64,000 bases of DNA from Owenia fusiformis (lineage: Eukaryota; Annelida; Polychaeta; Sabellida; Oweniidae). The notes beneath the pieces were generated by a model, which saw only the letters and a program-made list of their open reading frames with translations, searched no databases and was not told the DNA's origin. The stretch is taken from the NCBI GenBank assembly GCA_903813345.2, contig CAIIXF020000003.1, forward strand, positions 13,280,931-13,344,930, given 5' to 3'. The translations under genes and the position numbers were made by a program. This document shows positions 12,501 through 22,600 of the stretch, in pieces (position 1 is the stretch's first letter; every line of letters starts with the position of its first letter).

Positions 12501-14461
12501 GTTCCTGGAAACTGCTTACAAATCAGTATTTGAATTTAGTATTTAGACTGTCATTAAAGGCTCAAAAATACACATAACATTATCCCCAAAATATTATTTA
12601 TCCATGTTTTGTTATTTATTCTAGAAGAAGAAAAGGAGGTACGACTTCTGGAGGTCTTTGTTCGGAGGATGGGCCATGCATGATATATCACATTCCAGCA
12701 AATCAGAACACACTATTTCAAATACTATGCTAATTCTAGATCCTAGTGATTTAAATTCTATTTTCAGATTTCAAGGATTTCATAATTTCAAGTTTGCTCG
12801 TGAGGCAATTTTACGCGTGGCACTTTTTTATCGGTGTACTCTCCAATTCATTGTGCATTGTATATACCATATGGTAATGATATGATATGATATATGCACT
12901 GTACAAACCTTTGATCGCTGGTATATTTCCGCCTCCATTTGTCTAACCGCATCCATTGCCTCCTTAAAAGTTTTACTAGCCTTAATTGGTAGATGGTTCA
13001 ACCAAGGAATGACATCAATGTACGACGTAGCAACTCCGAACGCAGCAGGGAATAATTCATCTGCTCGTTTAATTTTCTGGTATAACGGATTATCAGGGCT
13101 GAGTCTCTCACCCAATGACTACAATATCACAATAGCGTGGCATTATATATATATTTTTTTTTTTATTTAAATATTTATTTCATAATTTGATATTCATTGT
13201 AATCGATCGCTTTTATAAGAATTCCCAACCGCCCGAGGACATTAAAGGATCAATGAATATTTCCTGATACAGAACCTGAATAATTGTCATTCACATGTAA
13301 ACTAATGTGAAATGGTTGGTTCGGGGCAAGTCAGATTTCTGGATATCTATCCAGTAAATGCTTCAGCAAAAATATTCTTAAAGTAAATTTAATTGTCTAA
13401 CTTTTTGCATGCTGTTAAGTGTTAATAGTTTACTTTGTGAACAATAAAGTTAAAGAGCTTCAAAGTCATTTTGAAGTCATTTTTCGCCTCCTTTGTTATT
13501 TCGAGAGAGGTTTCATGAAAAATAATTCTGACTTTGAAGACAGCTATAACTGTGTTGAACGTGAAGAAACATATCATTTTCTGTTAAACAAAGATTACAA
13601 ATTCAATTCTTTACCTAACTTGTAAAAATAGAAAAAATAGAAAATTTCGGAGGTATTGGAAATGATGTCTATTTATATTTCAAGTCCTAAAAGTAGTATT
13701 TTCTTTACATATAATGCAAATAAAAATTCAAACATAATTAATGAAAGGAAGTGTATATCCCCAAGAATTGTTGATATTCTTAACTCACAATTACTATGAC
13801 AATGCCGATCACCATAGCGTAGATAGGATCATAAGGGTCGAACGCTTCTGTCTTGTTGAATTTGTCAAGGCATTCAAGGATCTCTTCCATGCTGATTCGC
13901 TCAATATGGGCCACGCCGTCTCCGTACTGTTTTAGTCCTTTCTGGGCAATTTTACGCATCGCCTTCCATTCTTTATCAGGTTGCCTATCATTATAAATAA
14001 TCTTGGCTGGAAGATTTTCTTAATAGCATTATTATATACGAGTACACAATCCTAACAGTTAACGTACAAATATATTACCTATATCCCATATTTTGAAAGC
14101 CGTTGGAGTACATTCCTTCTCTATGTCCCTGCATTCGGCCGCCATAATCATCACCGTTGGTAACTAGGACATCGTAAATGGCGTCTCCGTTTACAACTAC
14201 AACATCCTCGGTAACTAGATTTAATTTGTATACATCTCCTAGGTCCTTTTGCCAATCGCACAGCTTTTGGTAAACTCGCTCGTCGGCAATTTGAACGATG
14301 TTTCCGAGAATAGGGAACCCACCGGGTGGAGGTCCAGGTACTGTGCATTTCGGACGTCTTGATCTACCCCAGGCGTATTTGAGCAACAACAAGGACACAA
14401 GTAACACAGCAATTTCGAATAACATTGTTCCCGATGCTATGACTAGGTAACTAAATGACAT
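576..14461 (-). CDS. Cytochrome P450 copy A (CYP2-clan-like), 3' end outside window
   Basis: This is the leftmost member of the P450 array and is partial. Exons on the minus strand are 14079-14461, 13789-13984, 12909-13118, 12191-12411 and 576-729. Exons 6 and 7 (PERF and heme loop in the sisters) should lie left of base 1. Junctions follow GT/AG, with phases 2, 0, 0, 2 and 0, as in the other copies. The start is ATG at 14461, followed by a hydrophobic anchor (about residues 12-30) and a proline-rich hinge (VPGPPPGG). WxxxR is W134-R138 and ExxR (EGLR) is 356-359. The I-helix reads AATITT at about 300-305, with Ile where P450s usually have Asp or Glu. Differences from B, C and D include VTED for VTEE, HREG for HRQG and FGVAT for FGADT. 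Intron 4 is 11.5 kb and full of transposons. By family it is expected to be an ER-anchored heme-thiolate enzyme; the substrate is unknown. Confidence 0.9.
1652..1827. mobile_element. pogo/Tigger-like MITE, 176 bp
   Basis: It has imperfect TIRs: CAGTAGGACCTGTGTTAGTG at the left end, and at the right end a complement reading AAGTAAAACCTGTGTACAGTG. It is flanked by TA on both sides (1650-1651 and 1828-1829). The interior repeats AGTGAACACC and its complement, as in non-autonomous pogo/Tigger elements. There is no ORF. The left and right ends match at only about 75%, so it is old. Confidence 0.5.
1955..3595 (+). pseudogene. Decayed member of a multicopy invertebrate ORF family (FTGCD motif)
   Basis: Fragments appear in the right order but in shifting frames with stops. 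Near 1990-2040 is a segment with PLGTSDGLLVKTEKSKLLHEL. A short ORF at 2058-2240 contains VYDGNALFHIL, ERPKTFG and LAERIL. About 3025-3070 reads FHSFTGCDSFSAF. At 3272-3517 the text includes LPPCKDSLQQH, SYQANIW and HGW. I recognise this order (GMALxxxL, TFG, FHAFTGCDxxSAFxGxGK, LPPxxDxLxxH, NYQAxIW, HGW) from an uncharacterised multicopy protein family common in cnidarian, mollusc and fish genomes; this is from memory, not a search. The copy is broken by many stops and by a 359-bp MITE at 2601-2959. It sits antisense inside intron 4 of P450 copy A and is absent from copies B-D. Confidence 0.6.
2601..2959. mobile_element. TTAA-flanked MITE inside the FTGCD pseudogene
   Basis: TTAA occurs at 2597-2600 and 2960-2963. 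The element ends are AGGTGCAACAA on the left and, in complement, AGGGGCAACAA on the right. A G-run starts near 2620. It has no coding capacity. TTAA targets are used by piggyBac and Kolobok superfamilies; the ends here are too short to choose between them. Confidence 0.45.
4170..4800. repeat. Tandem repeat, about 148-bp period, four units
   Basis: The marker GTCATTAGAC recurs at 4241, 4389, 4538 and 4673. Each unit contains an inverted pair around ATGGCGGCCATTTT and a conserved stretch with CACATACCAAATATGAAC and CTCCACTACTTTT. A divergent remainder (ATGGCCGCCATTTT, AAATATGAACAAAATCG) continues at 6425-6540 beyond the mariner that inserted here. There is no coding sequence. It lies in intron 4 of copy A only. 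Confidence 0.8.
5200..5580 (-). pseudogene. Decayed mariner transposase C-terminal half (M1)
   Basis: The minus-strand text contains a degraded PYSPDLAPCDFFLF motif (seen as YSLSMAPCNF, with FFLFSKLKRR in the neighbouring frame). Further on it resembles the mariner C-terminus (WYEKCVQIRGKYIE, residues near 5215-5270). The Asp of the SPD triad is replaced by Ser and frames shift, so it cannot encode an active enzyme. The N-terminal half is not recognisable. Confidence 0.6.
5731..6143. mobile_element. 413-bp near-perfect palindromic (foldback) MITE
   Basis: Almost the whole element is one inverted repeat. The left arm runs from GGACAGGGTGCATG through TGTCTACATCTTCCAAG and GCACTTCTGTGCCTAG. The right arm is its reverse complement, and the arms meet near 5935 at TCTGAAAATTTTCAGA-like sequence. 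It is flanked by TTAA at 5727-5730 and 6144-6147. Arms are about 200 bases each with few mismatches, so its RNA would form a long hairpin. It is nested inside mariner M1. Confidence 0.85.
6362..7010. other. Intron 4 of copy A, sequence shared with B and C introns
   Basis: There is no gene. About 6600-6900 is homologous to intron 4 of copies B (22935-23220) and C (40740-41030), recognisable by the shared TCAGGGGTCAATTGCC. About 6890-7010 matches C 41510-41640 but is missing from B. Copy A diverges at about 7011, where an A-specific insertion of about 2.5 kb begins. Confidence 0.7.
7764..8695 (+). pseudogene. C2H2 zinc-finger ORF, interrupted by a MITE
   Basis: An open frame of 120 codons (7764-8126) starts MMIYLLMDNW. 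It contains one classical C2H2 finger, C-X2-C-X12-H-X4-H, in CIHCLDKHSSFSKVISHTI and the following TRH. The frame runs into a MITE at about 8092-8556. Beyond it, in-frame coding-like text resumes (KLQVSEPLTFLKSD, DDFVSYPYSR) up to a good splice donor, GTAAGT, at about 8692. It therefore looks like an exon of a zinc-finger gene split by a transposon. The layout (one N-terminal finger, then a basic aromatic stretch) recalls multicopy invertebrate proteins, but I cannot name the family. It lies within the Transib-like element and may be its cargo. It could be a fortuitous ORF. Confidence 0.45.
8092..8556. mobile_element. MITE of about 460 bp with 14-bp or longer TIRs
   Basis: TTGCCCAAGTCGGT near 8096-8109 is repeated in reverse complement near 8534-8550. 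Weaker similarity continues through TTTACTTATCT. The interior has no ORF. No clear TSD can be fixed, because the flanking bases are themselves partly inverted. It interrupts the C2H2 ORF. Confidence 0.5.
9649..10361. mobile_element. Short mariner-like element M2, 713 bp
   Basis: The ends are CGAGGGTTGTTCCAGAAGTA and its complement at 10361, with about 40 bases of near-identical TIR (through GCACTATATGCTCTAACTTT). It is flanked by TA (9647-9648 and 10362-10363). Copy B keeps the empty site at 23683-23684. No transposase motif is readable, so it is probably an internally deleted, non-autonomous mariner. Confidence 0.8.
10364..12190. other. Distal intron 4 of copy A, homologous to B 23700-26740
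   Basis: There is no gene. It shares long blocks with intron 4 of B and C, including the two converging ATGGCGG-type modules. In A both start codons are lost: ATA at about 10570 on the plus strand and GTG near 11085 on the minus strand. A hAT-type MITE sits at 11315-11579. The block 11745-11960 contains an inverted pair around CAGGCACAG and CTGTGCCTG. Confidence 0.6.
11315..11579. mobile_element. hAT-type MITE, 265 bp, G/C-run ends
   Basis: The ends contain GGTGTAGCCAG (left) and CTGGCTACGCC (right), with C-runs just inside. It is flanked by an 8-bp duplication, TGACTACC at 11307-11314 and TGACTACT at 11580-11587. An 8-bp TSD is typical of hAT. Degenerate orthologous copies are present in B (about 24685-24918) and C (about 44243-44473), so this insertion predates the gene duplication. 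A related copy lies at 32696-32983. Confidence 0.75.
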
Positions 14462-16605
14462 TGAATGACATTTATCTATTACAAGTGTGTATGTAAAACA
14501 AACACCTCATACACAGTTGCTCGTATATTCGGAGTGCTCTCATATGGGTCATGTTAAACTTATTATATTATCCACAAAGATATTTTCTTGAAACTGAATT
14601 GCAACATGCTAAGATGAACAGGTTCATCTTTTTCTGCGGGATACGATGCCATTCCTGCAGTGAACAGCAAATTAAATCAACCAAGGCTAGAGATAAAGAC
14701 ACTCTCCCTGAAAAATGGTGCAAATCAAATCATCCCACGTGTTCTTAATTCAACTCAAGTCGGTCAAGAAAACTGATCATTCAACACCCTGTTCATATTT
14801 TACCCCGAGTCGACTTCTGTGTGTATGGGCTTTACTTGCTTGAACTTAATTAATGTCTCAAACTCGATAATTGCAGATTTAGGCGCCAGGGGAAATGTAA
14901 CCTCCTACATATACACTCCTACACGGTCATTGAAGGTGACATCCTAAATACAAAATTAAATTTGATCTTCTGAAAACTTATAGATGATTTGGGAAAAATT
15001 GAAGTCAGTCTAAACAGCAATGTTAAGTTATCGGAAATGTTAAGAGTTTTTTACAGACGCCAATCGCCGCCCGCCACCCGCCGATCGCCAACCACCAACC
15101 GCCGCCACAAAAAAAGACGGAGACCATATGTCACCACTTCTTGGTGGTGATATAATAATGAACAAATTGCAAGTTCCCTAATGAACCTTCATTTACAAGA
15201 CTCCAACATACATGTACTGGGTCTCAATGTATGCAGACTTTTGAAAAGAGTGTAGCCTTCACACAGGCACCGGTTGATCAAGTCACTCAATATATTACTG
15301 TTTGTCACTATATCTCACCTGTCTAATCCCAATTCAAATCCCGATTTTTAATTACTCATCCTGATCTTTTTTCAAAACCCCGATTTTTTGTTCCCGATTT
15401 TAAGAAAATTGTCCTGATTTTTTCCTAAAATACCCCGAATAAAATATCCCATATTGTATCCCGAATTTTATTTTTAGGTATGCTATATGATTATATGGTT
15501 TGATTGTCATTTTTCTTTCCTTGGCTATTAATGCTATTAGTTCATTTGTCACTCCTATGCATCCTATAGTGAACCTATGAATTGTCTTTTGGTTAATTTA
15601 TGACGATATGGGTTTCCTGAAGAGATTTAGCTGGGTTGGACAAAAAGTTAGTTTGGGGAAAAAATAATAGAGGCTAATTAGCGAGGCCATAATTGAAATA
15701 TTGATTGTTTTCTATATCTTGAAATGTAAATATGAAAGCAGCATAATTAGTTTGTCAAAACTTGTGTTTTCAGGGTTAATGAATAAGATATTGTTAAAAT
15801 ATACAAGAATAACTTATGAAATAACTTATAATATTGATGGAAACGTAACTTGACTTTATTTCCAATACCTTCAATTTTTCTCAATTTTTTCCCTCAATTA
15901 CTTATAGGTTGAAAAGTCAGATATATGGTAATGTTAAAAGATACAATGATAACTTTTTAGATATTGTGCATATATGCAAAATAGCATATTTATTATTGTT
16001 ATTTCGCATTTATTCAAAGTATTTAGTTTATCAAGCTTGCAGTACAAAGGAATGACTAATTGGTGGTTTCCTTAAATTCTTAGTAATTTAATTGGGTTGC
16101 CAATTATTGGATTTCTAACATATCTTAGAAAGGAAAAATGATAACCTGGAGACCCATGTGTTCAGCGTCAATGAATAAGATAATGTTAAAATATACAAAA
16201 ATAACTTATCAGATAGTGTACATTAGAAATAATATAACATGAAACAGATTATTGTTTAAAAGAATATAATTATTTCTAACCGGGATTACGATCAGTTTAT
16301 CTTTGAGTTGAGTCGTGAAAGTCTTATATTATTATTTATTTAGAAAATATCCAGGTCACACACTATAATAACAGGTAAATCAAAGAAACTAATCCGTCAA
16401 TTAGAAGCTTTAAAAATGGCTAATTTAGCAATAAATGAATCGGATCGAATTGAAAGCGTATATTCAAACTCAGTTGAAAGACCACTGTAGAGAACTTCAT
16501 ATAGTTATACTAGGTTAAATCAATGTATATTATATCTTTTAATGTTCAAAAGCAAAATCATATCGTAATCCAGCGGTAGCATATATGTAAGGAAATCCTC
16601 TGCAG
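14462..16605. other. Intergenic spacer between copies B and A
   Basis: No gene is supported. It is the same spacer as 36048-38170 and 50446-52572, differing by small changes. Landmarks are a C-rich stretch at 15058-15115 (CGCCGCCCGCCACCCGCCG) and a run of degenerate CCCGATTTTT repeats at about 15340-15475. The right part should hold the 3' flank of B and the left part the promoter of A. I see no convincing TATA box. A 65-codon plus-strand ORF (14551-14748) is preserved in all spacers but looks fortuitous. Confidence 0.7.
16538..16543 (-). terminator. Poly(A) signal ATTAAA, copy B
   Basis: ATTAAA on the minus strand lies 62-67 bases beyond the stop codon of copy B exon 7. The same signal is conserved downstream of C and D. 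Confidence 0.5.
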
Positions 16606-19600
16606 TTAAGTTAGTACATTGAAACGTGATCTCTCGACAGTTTTTATCTTGTAAGCATGCATCCTCATGGTCACACCATTTATTGACAAACGAGGGTCGT
16701 AGTTTGGAGGGCATCCGTCAGTTTCAGGGTACAGCGTGTAGCGCTGGAGCAAGGTGGTCATGAACAGGAACATTCGGATCTTAGCCAACTGTTCTCCGAC
16801 ACACACCCTCTTACCACCTCCGAATGGCAACAAACTACAATAAACCACAAATTTACTCTACATCAATAGTGTATTAGAGGTAACCCAAATCCCCAAAAAT
16901 CCACATAATTTCTGCTCATAAATTGAACAAAATACGTATAGCTCACGTACTGTTTTCTCTCATGTACCGGAATTAATTCACCTTCAGAGTCAAGGAATCG
17001 TTCAGGTTTAAACGTGTAAGGATCCGGGAAGAATCGCTCATCGTGATGTAGTCCGTACAGATTCGGCCAAATCTAAATATAGAAATCACTTTTTGATGTT
17101 AAACCCAGTATATTTCGTTTTAACACAGTTATGCAAATACTGAAAAATGTTGTAAATGATACATGTTTGTTGAATTGATTGTTGACCTGGTTGTTGATAA
17201 GTTTATCTTACCTAATGTTACATGTTTGTTGAGCTTATTGATGACCTAGTAATTGATAAGTTTGTCTTACTTGTGTGTCCTTAGGTATGAAGTATCCTCT
17301 TAACGTGACATCCTTCAATGTTTTATGTGGCACAGATATTGGAACCTCTGACATGTAACGCAATCCTTCTAATATGAACGCCTCCATATATGGCATTACG
17401 CGTCTGTCCTCATATGTCGGTAATCTAAAGTTTTTTATGACATATACAGTAAATGGTAACACAAAGGCAATGGTGCAGTCAGTTAGCAGTATAATTGCAC
17501 TTGCTATATAAGGCACCCTTTTTGACCAAAGTATCATTAATACATATATTTTTGATATTTACCGAAGTGATGTTAAAAAGTGGTCCCAGTAAATGATAAC
17601 AGGCCTCGAAAATTTGAACGTTTCCATTGAGTCCCATGTTAATCTATTAATCTTCAAAATATCCCCTGCAGAACAGTTCAAGAGCAATAAAGTCAAACTT
17701 CATAGTATGTTAACATACAGGGTGTTCCAAAAGTAACAGGACTGGTGCTGGCATCTTGTTAAATATGCACCAATCGTCTTCAAAATTGTACATAATGTAC
17801 TTTCATGTATCGTTACTAAAACTGCAAAGTTTCGACAAAAAATATGTAACTCGGGTAGAGTTATGGTTGCTATGGTAACATGACATCACAATACCCGGGG
17901 CAACATTCCACGCAGAAAGTTACATTAAGACAGAAAGAGACATTAAGCATTTTGTACATCCCATATCAAAGTTAAAATGCAACAACTGGTGGGAATTACA
18001 TTTGTTTTACATAATTTGATATTCCTATGTATCCTATGTACTGAAAAATAGACTCCTCTTTGGTCAGTAGAAGAGTAGCACTCTGTATCCATGACTCAAA
18101 CACATGATTGAACCCATTTGAGGACATGTCACGCATGGTCCTTGGAGAAGGTCATTCTCATTTTTAAAGATCTTACAGCACTGATTAGCATTCCATTCTC
18201 CATATAAGTAAAATTGGATGTTGCATGATCAGAAGAGTATGGTGCATGGTTTTAGAACTCAAGACCTAGCTCCTCTATAGCTGCATGGTCTTGCTGGTAT
18301 AGCTGCATGGTGACCTGTTGGCAGGCGTGTTATCAAGGTGGATGACTGGCTTCAAATTGGGTCTTTTCAAAAACTCAACCGTGAATTGTTCAGACTGTAA
18401 TTCATAGTGATATTCTAGGAAATTGAATAAATATAATTATAATGAAATTATACTTGAATCTGAGTCTTATAGCAACTACTTAACAACAAAGCAACTAATA
18501 AAATAAACAAGAAATGTTGAATTATAATAGGCGAATTAGATACTTTCTTCAGTAATACAAAAATGTTAGATATCACATTTTCAGAAAAAGTTGCCCCGGG
18601 TATTGTGATGTCATGTTACTATAGTAACCACAACTCTACCCGCATTTCATCATTTTTCTGAAACTATACAATTTTAGTTGCAATACTTCAAAGTACATTT
18701 TGTGAAAAGGGGACATGCCATTAAGAGGCCATTCTCGGACTTAGTCATTTTTTCAAAAGTGTGAAAATAAAAAACCTCATGAAAAGTTCTTAAAATATCC
18801 TGAATAACAAGTTGAATATATATATTTAATGATGGCACAAGCAAAAGTCTGAAAATTAACATGCAATGAGGGGTTTTGACAGATGTAAAAAATGGTAGAT
18901 TTGTGATGAAGAAATAGAAGTTTTTGCAGTAACAACACAATTACCTCGAAGTTATCAGTTAAGAGAGGCTGAGGACTAAACTTGACATAATACTCAATCT
19001 CAGATTATCAGTAGTATCTAACTTAAGCCGGACAGCCACTCAAAATGTATATGGAGCCCATAAGATTCATTTTTCTCAATAACGCAGATGCGAGTAGGTA
19101 GTTACCAGATTCACCACCAGGTGGCTCGTTCGGGTCAGATAGCATGGCGGGTATAGGAGAAAGTCCCCTTAAACTTAAATCACATCTGTTTTAATGATTC
19201 AATTTTCATATAACCCTTATGTATCTAATAGTTATGCAAACTGAAATATGTCCAGTAAAAGAAAATGTTATCTATCCAATACAAGAAAAGATATTTCACT
19301 TTTTGTGATTTTGTATCATGGGGTCTATGGGGAATCAACCCGAACAAGAAGTCACATTTTCAAGAAAAATTAGATTTTCAAAGTTGATAAACAATTTTCG
19401 AAACCATATTTTTAGATGTACTTTTACATGCAGATTTCAAATATGACATCACTTTGACTGAATTTTGAATTTTTAATGACGTAAATCAAGATTATTTCTA
19501 CTCGCATCTGGGTTATTGAAGTCACTATTTCTGTTTTTAGCTTCAGAAGATAGGAAGTACATGAACATGCTAAGTTTACCTAGATCACAAGCCTTACCAC

Positions 19601-22600
19601 AAATATAAAGTATATAGGAATAGAGTTGTTATGTGTGAGAACCTTAAACTTCCCATTTTATTGGGGATGGAACGTGTGGACCATGTGTATTTCTAACTTC
19701 TTCACATGTGCATGGATCTAAAATTGTGGCAGCCATCTTGGATTTGTCATATATGTGGACATGGTTTTGGTTGTGCTGAATTTGTTTCAAAATAACATTT
19801 CTTGTATACATTCGATAAGTGAGATAGGCATTTGAAATTAAATACAGATGATATACTTGACATTTAATGCAGTAAACAGTAATACAATTCATTCTTACGT
19901 AATAAGTGAGTCCAGACAAAAAGTTGTTATTGTGTTAGTTTAACTGGGCATAAATTACACGCATTGAGCTTGGTTTTCTTAATTGGCTTGGATAAAATGT
20001 TGTTCTATTTATTCAGAAAAGGAGTATAGTTCAATATACAAGTTCACATTCATTCCATCCTCTTGTAGAAATGAATCTCATATTATTTCATCTCGAATAT
20101 GGAACACAAAAATATAATAAAAAACAAGTTTCTATTTATTGCAAAAGTTAGCTTCCATGTCATGACTGAGTTTGGGTTCTGCTTCTAGAGAAAAAAGATA
20201 TTCCCTCTGGAAATATCGTATTGACCATTGCTATACACTCCATATTTAATCCTCCCTGTAAATAACATTGATATACAGCATATATATGACACCGAGGATC
20301 TGGAGTTTGGGTAATGTGAGACATGAGTTGCTACTTTCTGAATCTCATATCCAATATTCTTTCTTTAAAACCTCATATTTAATATTTTTGGAGTGTTAAT
20401 TCAATTATTTACCTATTTGTTATTTTTTATCCCATAGTTGGGCTCTGTTCCGCTCTGTTAGGTAACATGAAAACTTATTTATGATATTTTGCAAATGCGT
20501 GGAAAAATTGATATCTGTGGAATACGGCAAATATTTCATAGATATCACCTTTTGCTAAGGATTTGAAAACTAACACCAATATGATGTGTTTTGTTACATA
20601 GTGATTTCATGACATCATGGGGATGAATGAATAAATGGATGTTGTTTTGATATGTTTTGTTTAGTTTTATAGGTGAACTATGGGATAAATAGAACATCCT
20701 ATGAATGTTCGTGATATCGTGTTAATCCACTCATTGATATCAATATCTGCGCTAATTGGCTATACTAACTTGGCAGGATATTCATATCAACTCGGAGATA
20801 AAGATAAAATCATTTAAAATCATATGATATCCTATACATATCCTTTACTGTGCCACAACTTTCTCATATGTTATATTTTGGCACAGGCCATCATTAATTT
20901 TCCTTGAATGCATGCTTTTGTTCTTCGTTTTAGAAATGAGAGGAAATCTTTGATTTTCCTTGTATTTGAGTTGCTTAAATGTTGCCCTGTTATGTGATAA
21001 AAGTCAATAGTCTCCACTACAGTCACAGTTGAAATGTACCCATTGCAAGCCCAGAATCTACCAAAATAGCATTTGCATTTTGCCAATATTGCCCTATGTG
21101 CTTTTTCATGAAAATAGTTTTAATTGTATCTTTTCTTCGGTATTTCATATATTACATTTTAATATATTTAAATTGGTTTATATTTATATATTATTTACTT
21201 AGACAGCAATAAATAAAGATTTTTTTGTAAAAACACCAAAAATGGTATATGATCTTTAAATGACTGTTGTGTGAACATCAAAGCTCAAAATTCGCTGAAA
21301 TTGTAATTTTATAAAGCACAAATGATTTTTCTTCAATATGATATGCATAATTATCAGATATCTTTGGGGGCTAAAAAGGGCCCTTATTGACACCTGTCCT
21401 TTGAAGACAATTGGTGCAAAATTGGCAATATAGCAGTACCAGTCCTGTTACTTTTGGAACACCCTGTAGCTTGAATGTTTTCAAACATAAAAGGGTTACA
21501 AGCTGGATTTTCAAAGATAGTTCCAAAGATATTCACGTTTGATTTTTGGGAAATCCCCATTGACCGCCATTAAAAACTACTATCAATATGGCTTTACTAA
21601 AGTGTCATTTTCTCCAAAAGTCCACTAATTTCTGATATTGCAGATTTCTATAGCTAATATATTGACTTTTAAAACACCAAACAAACACATTTCTATAAAA
21701 TGTTCTTATTTTTAGTATGTTTAGCAATTTAGTTGACAAAAAACTATGTTGCCATGCCATTATGTTGCTGACGAAAACTCGTTTGAGTCCCATGCTAATT
21801 TATCAATCTTCAAAATAAGATCCCCTGTAGAACAGTTCAAGAGCAATAAAGCCAATTTTCCTGCTATGTAAGCATAACTTAAATGTCTTCAAAATATGAA
21901 GGGTCACAAGCTGGATTTTGTCTAGCTCCAAAGATATTGACGGTTGAATTTTCGGAAATCCCCATTGACCGCAATTATAAACAACTATCAGTATGGCTTT
22001 ACTAGATAAAGTGTCATTTTCTTAAAAAGTTCACTATGGAATTTTCTGATATTGCAGATTTCTATAGCCAATATATTGACTTTTAATAAAGCAAACAGGC
22101 ACATTTCTAAAAAATATTATTTTTAATATATTTAGCCCTCAAGTTGACCGAAAATCCCCATCGGTTACCATTATAAACTGCTATAAACATGGCTTTATGA
22201 ATAAAGTGTACTTTTCTTCAAAAGTCCACAATGAAATGTTCTGATATTGCATATTTCTATAGTTGATAGCACTATGTTGTCTTTTAAATAGCCAAACAGG
22301 CACCTTTCTAAAAAATATCTTATTTTTAATATATTTAGCAATTAAACTGACAAAAAAAGTTGAAAATCCCCATTGGATGCCTGCCGTTATAAACCACTAA
22401 TGAAATGTCCTCTTCCCCAAACGTCCTCTATGCATTTTCCTGATATTGCAGATTTCTATAGTTAGTAGCTATAGTCCATGGTATGATTTTTAGGACGTCT
22501 GATTAAGGAGTTGGTGACATTATATATGCGCAGCGATATTTGACCTTATATTTAGATACCTACATATGACCCGCGTCTTGTTTTGTATAGCCGTTATAAA

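Larger units (their letters stand above)
17718..21466. mobile_element. Mariner-type transposon M3, interrupted by a 2.7-kb insert
   Basis: The TIR CAGGGTGTTCCAAAAGTAAC and the following GGACTGGT start at 17718, and their complement ends at 21466. It is flanked by TA (17716-17717 and 21467-21468). Copies C (39282-39283) and D (54189-54190) keep the empty TA site. The left subterminal block at 17790-17910 (TGTACTTT through ACATGACATCACAATACCC) has its inverted partner at 18590-18710, not next to the right end. About 2.7 kb (about 18713-21400) was therefore inserted into the right arm. The mariner itself is about 1.06 kb. Confidence 0.85.
17425..22471. repeat. Intron 4 degenerate tandem repeat (about 200/400-bp units), interrupted by M3
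   Basis: Outside M3 the intron is made of degenerate units. Each carries AAATCCCCATTGACCGCCAT, TATGGCTTTACTAAAG, TTTCTGATATTGCAGATTTC and CAAACAGGCAC-like text. Sub-units are about 200 bases and larger units about 400, marked by GAGTCCCATGTTAAT and AACAGTTCAAGAG. The same array occupies C 39190-40279 and D 54105-55122. No coding sequence is seen. Confidence 0.75.

Noticed and set aside
14551-14748. 65-codon plus-strand ORF repeated at 36023-36220 and 50418-50615
   Set aside because: It is preserved only because the whole spacer was duplicated. There is no known motif, its 5' side is replaced at the CACTA insertion, and it overlaps the P450 upstream region.
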